Positions 63,832 to 64,000 of a stretch of 64,000 bases of DNA are shown here, piece by piece. Every line of letters begins with the position of its first letter. The first letter of the stretch is position 1. The notes below the pieces were generated by a model that saw only the letters and a program-made list of their open reading frames with translations, made no database searches and had not been told where the DNA came from. Source of the DNA: Ancylobacter tetraedralis (GTDB lineage: Bacteria > Pseudomonadota > Alphaproteobacteria > Rhizobiales > Xanthobacteraceae); assembly GCF_014195655.1 (NCBI RefSeq), contig NZ_JACICD010000005.1:310001-374000 (forward strand). The letters are read 5' to 3'. Made by a program: the position numbers and the translations under genes.

Positions 63832-64000
63832 CTACGGGCGCGGCAGTTCCGTCGTCACGGGGGAGTCCTGCGGCGGGGCGCTGCCGAACCAGCGATGGTG
63901 GATAGCCGCGAGCGTGCCGTTCCGCTTCAGGGTCGCGAGCGCGGCATCGACGCGCGGCGTCAGGGCGGAGCCGTGCGCCAGCGCAACGGCATAGCGATCA
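63832..64000 (-). CDS. Periplasmic amino-acid-binding protein, C-terminal fragment (gene continues off the window)
   Basis: The minus-strand frame enters at the window edge and ends at TAG 63832. It reads DRYAVALAHGSALTPRVDAA, then LATLKRNGTLAAIHHRWFG and a short polar tail. This is the typical end of family 3 solute-binding proteins (the KxxGTL-xIxxKWFG pattern). The ligand cannot be determined. It lies 173 bases upstream of uvrD. Confidence 0.8.
   Translation of the reverse strand, partial: DRYAVALAHGSALTPRVDAALATLKRNGTLAAIHHRWFGSAPPQDSPVTTELPRP

Overview
The window is chromosomal DNA from a high-GC alphaproteobacterium, most likely of the Hyphomicrobiales and perhaps near Xanthobacteraceae (Ancylobacter/Starkeya-like). 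The family assignment is inference. The order-level evidence is stronger: a circularly permuted two-piece tmRNA, an alpha-type SspB, GapR (DUF2312), the cell-cycle protein TrcR (DUF1013), a ribosomal L36 gene of the [10 protein letters not shown] type, DUF4169/ribbon-helix-helix, DUF1036, DUF1244 and DUF882 proteins, and the conserved hflK-hflC-DUF2065-Do protease order. Almost all of it is core genome. I see no rRNA, tRNA, insertion sequence, prophage or CRISPR array.

Layout. 1-2.1 kb: end of an inositol monophosphatase gene, then a small accessory pair (a subtilisin-like protease and a small protein resembling a free protease propeptide) next to zapA. 2.1-8.9 kb: zapA and a DUF4164 gene, divergent from a central carbon cluster tkt-gap-pgk-class I aldolase. 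9-20.6 kb: a large secreted repeat protein, a ThiE-like protein with a Sel1-repeat protein, a membrane c-di-GMP protein, YqgE/AlgH, a DsbD-alpha-like protein, a peroxiredoxin and two divergent DUF465 proteins. 21-27.6 kb: prpE, trcR, ispH, thrB-rnhA, rpmJ and a TPR protein. 27.6-32.7 kb: amine oxidase-folA, ssrA-sspB on the minus strand, and thyA with an acetyltransferase gene on the plus strand. 32.9-40.3 kb: a Spy-like protein, fumC, DUF4169-RHH and the hflKC-DUF2065-protease cluster. 40.5-48.5 kb: DUF1036, glycerate kinase, N-formylglutamate amidohydrolase, DUF1244, gapR, a DUF882 peptidase-like protein and an L,D-transpeptidase. 48.9-64 kb: purE-purK, msrQ, DUF1348, miaA/serB, an AsmA-like protein, a D-lactate dehydrogenase-type flavoprotein, a thioesterase, prmA, uvrD and the end of an amino-acid-binding protein gene.

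How the genes work together. The tkt-gap-pgk-aldolase cluster covers the shared reactions of glycolysis/gluconeogenesis and the pentose phosphate (or Calvin) cycle. The tmRNA gene lies about 50 bases upstream of sspB on the same strand, so the tag that marks stalled translation products and the adaptor that delivers tagged proteins to ClpXP are encoded side by side. HflKC, the Do protease and SspB place several protein quality-control functions within 10 kb. thyA and folA, partners in the folate cycle, are 3.3 kb apart on opposite strands.

The most promising points for follow-up are the intracellular-type subtilase with its propeptide-like partner, the ssrA-sspB pair, the tandem-repeat linker in SspB, a 14-bp palindrome exactly inside the promoter spacer of hflKC, and a 39-bp double palindrome between fumC and the Spy-like gene. 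Promoter and hairpin calls were made by eye.
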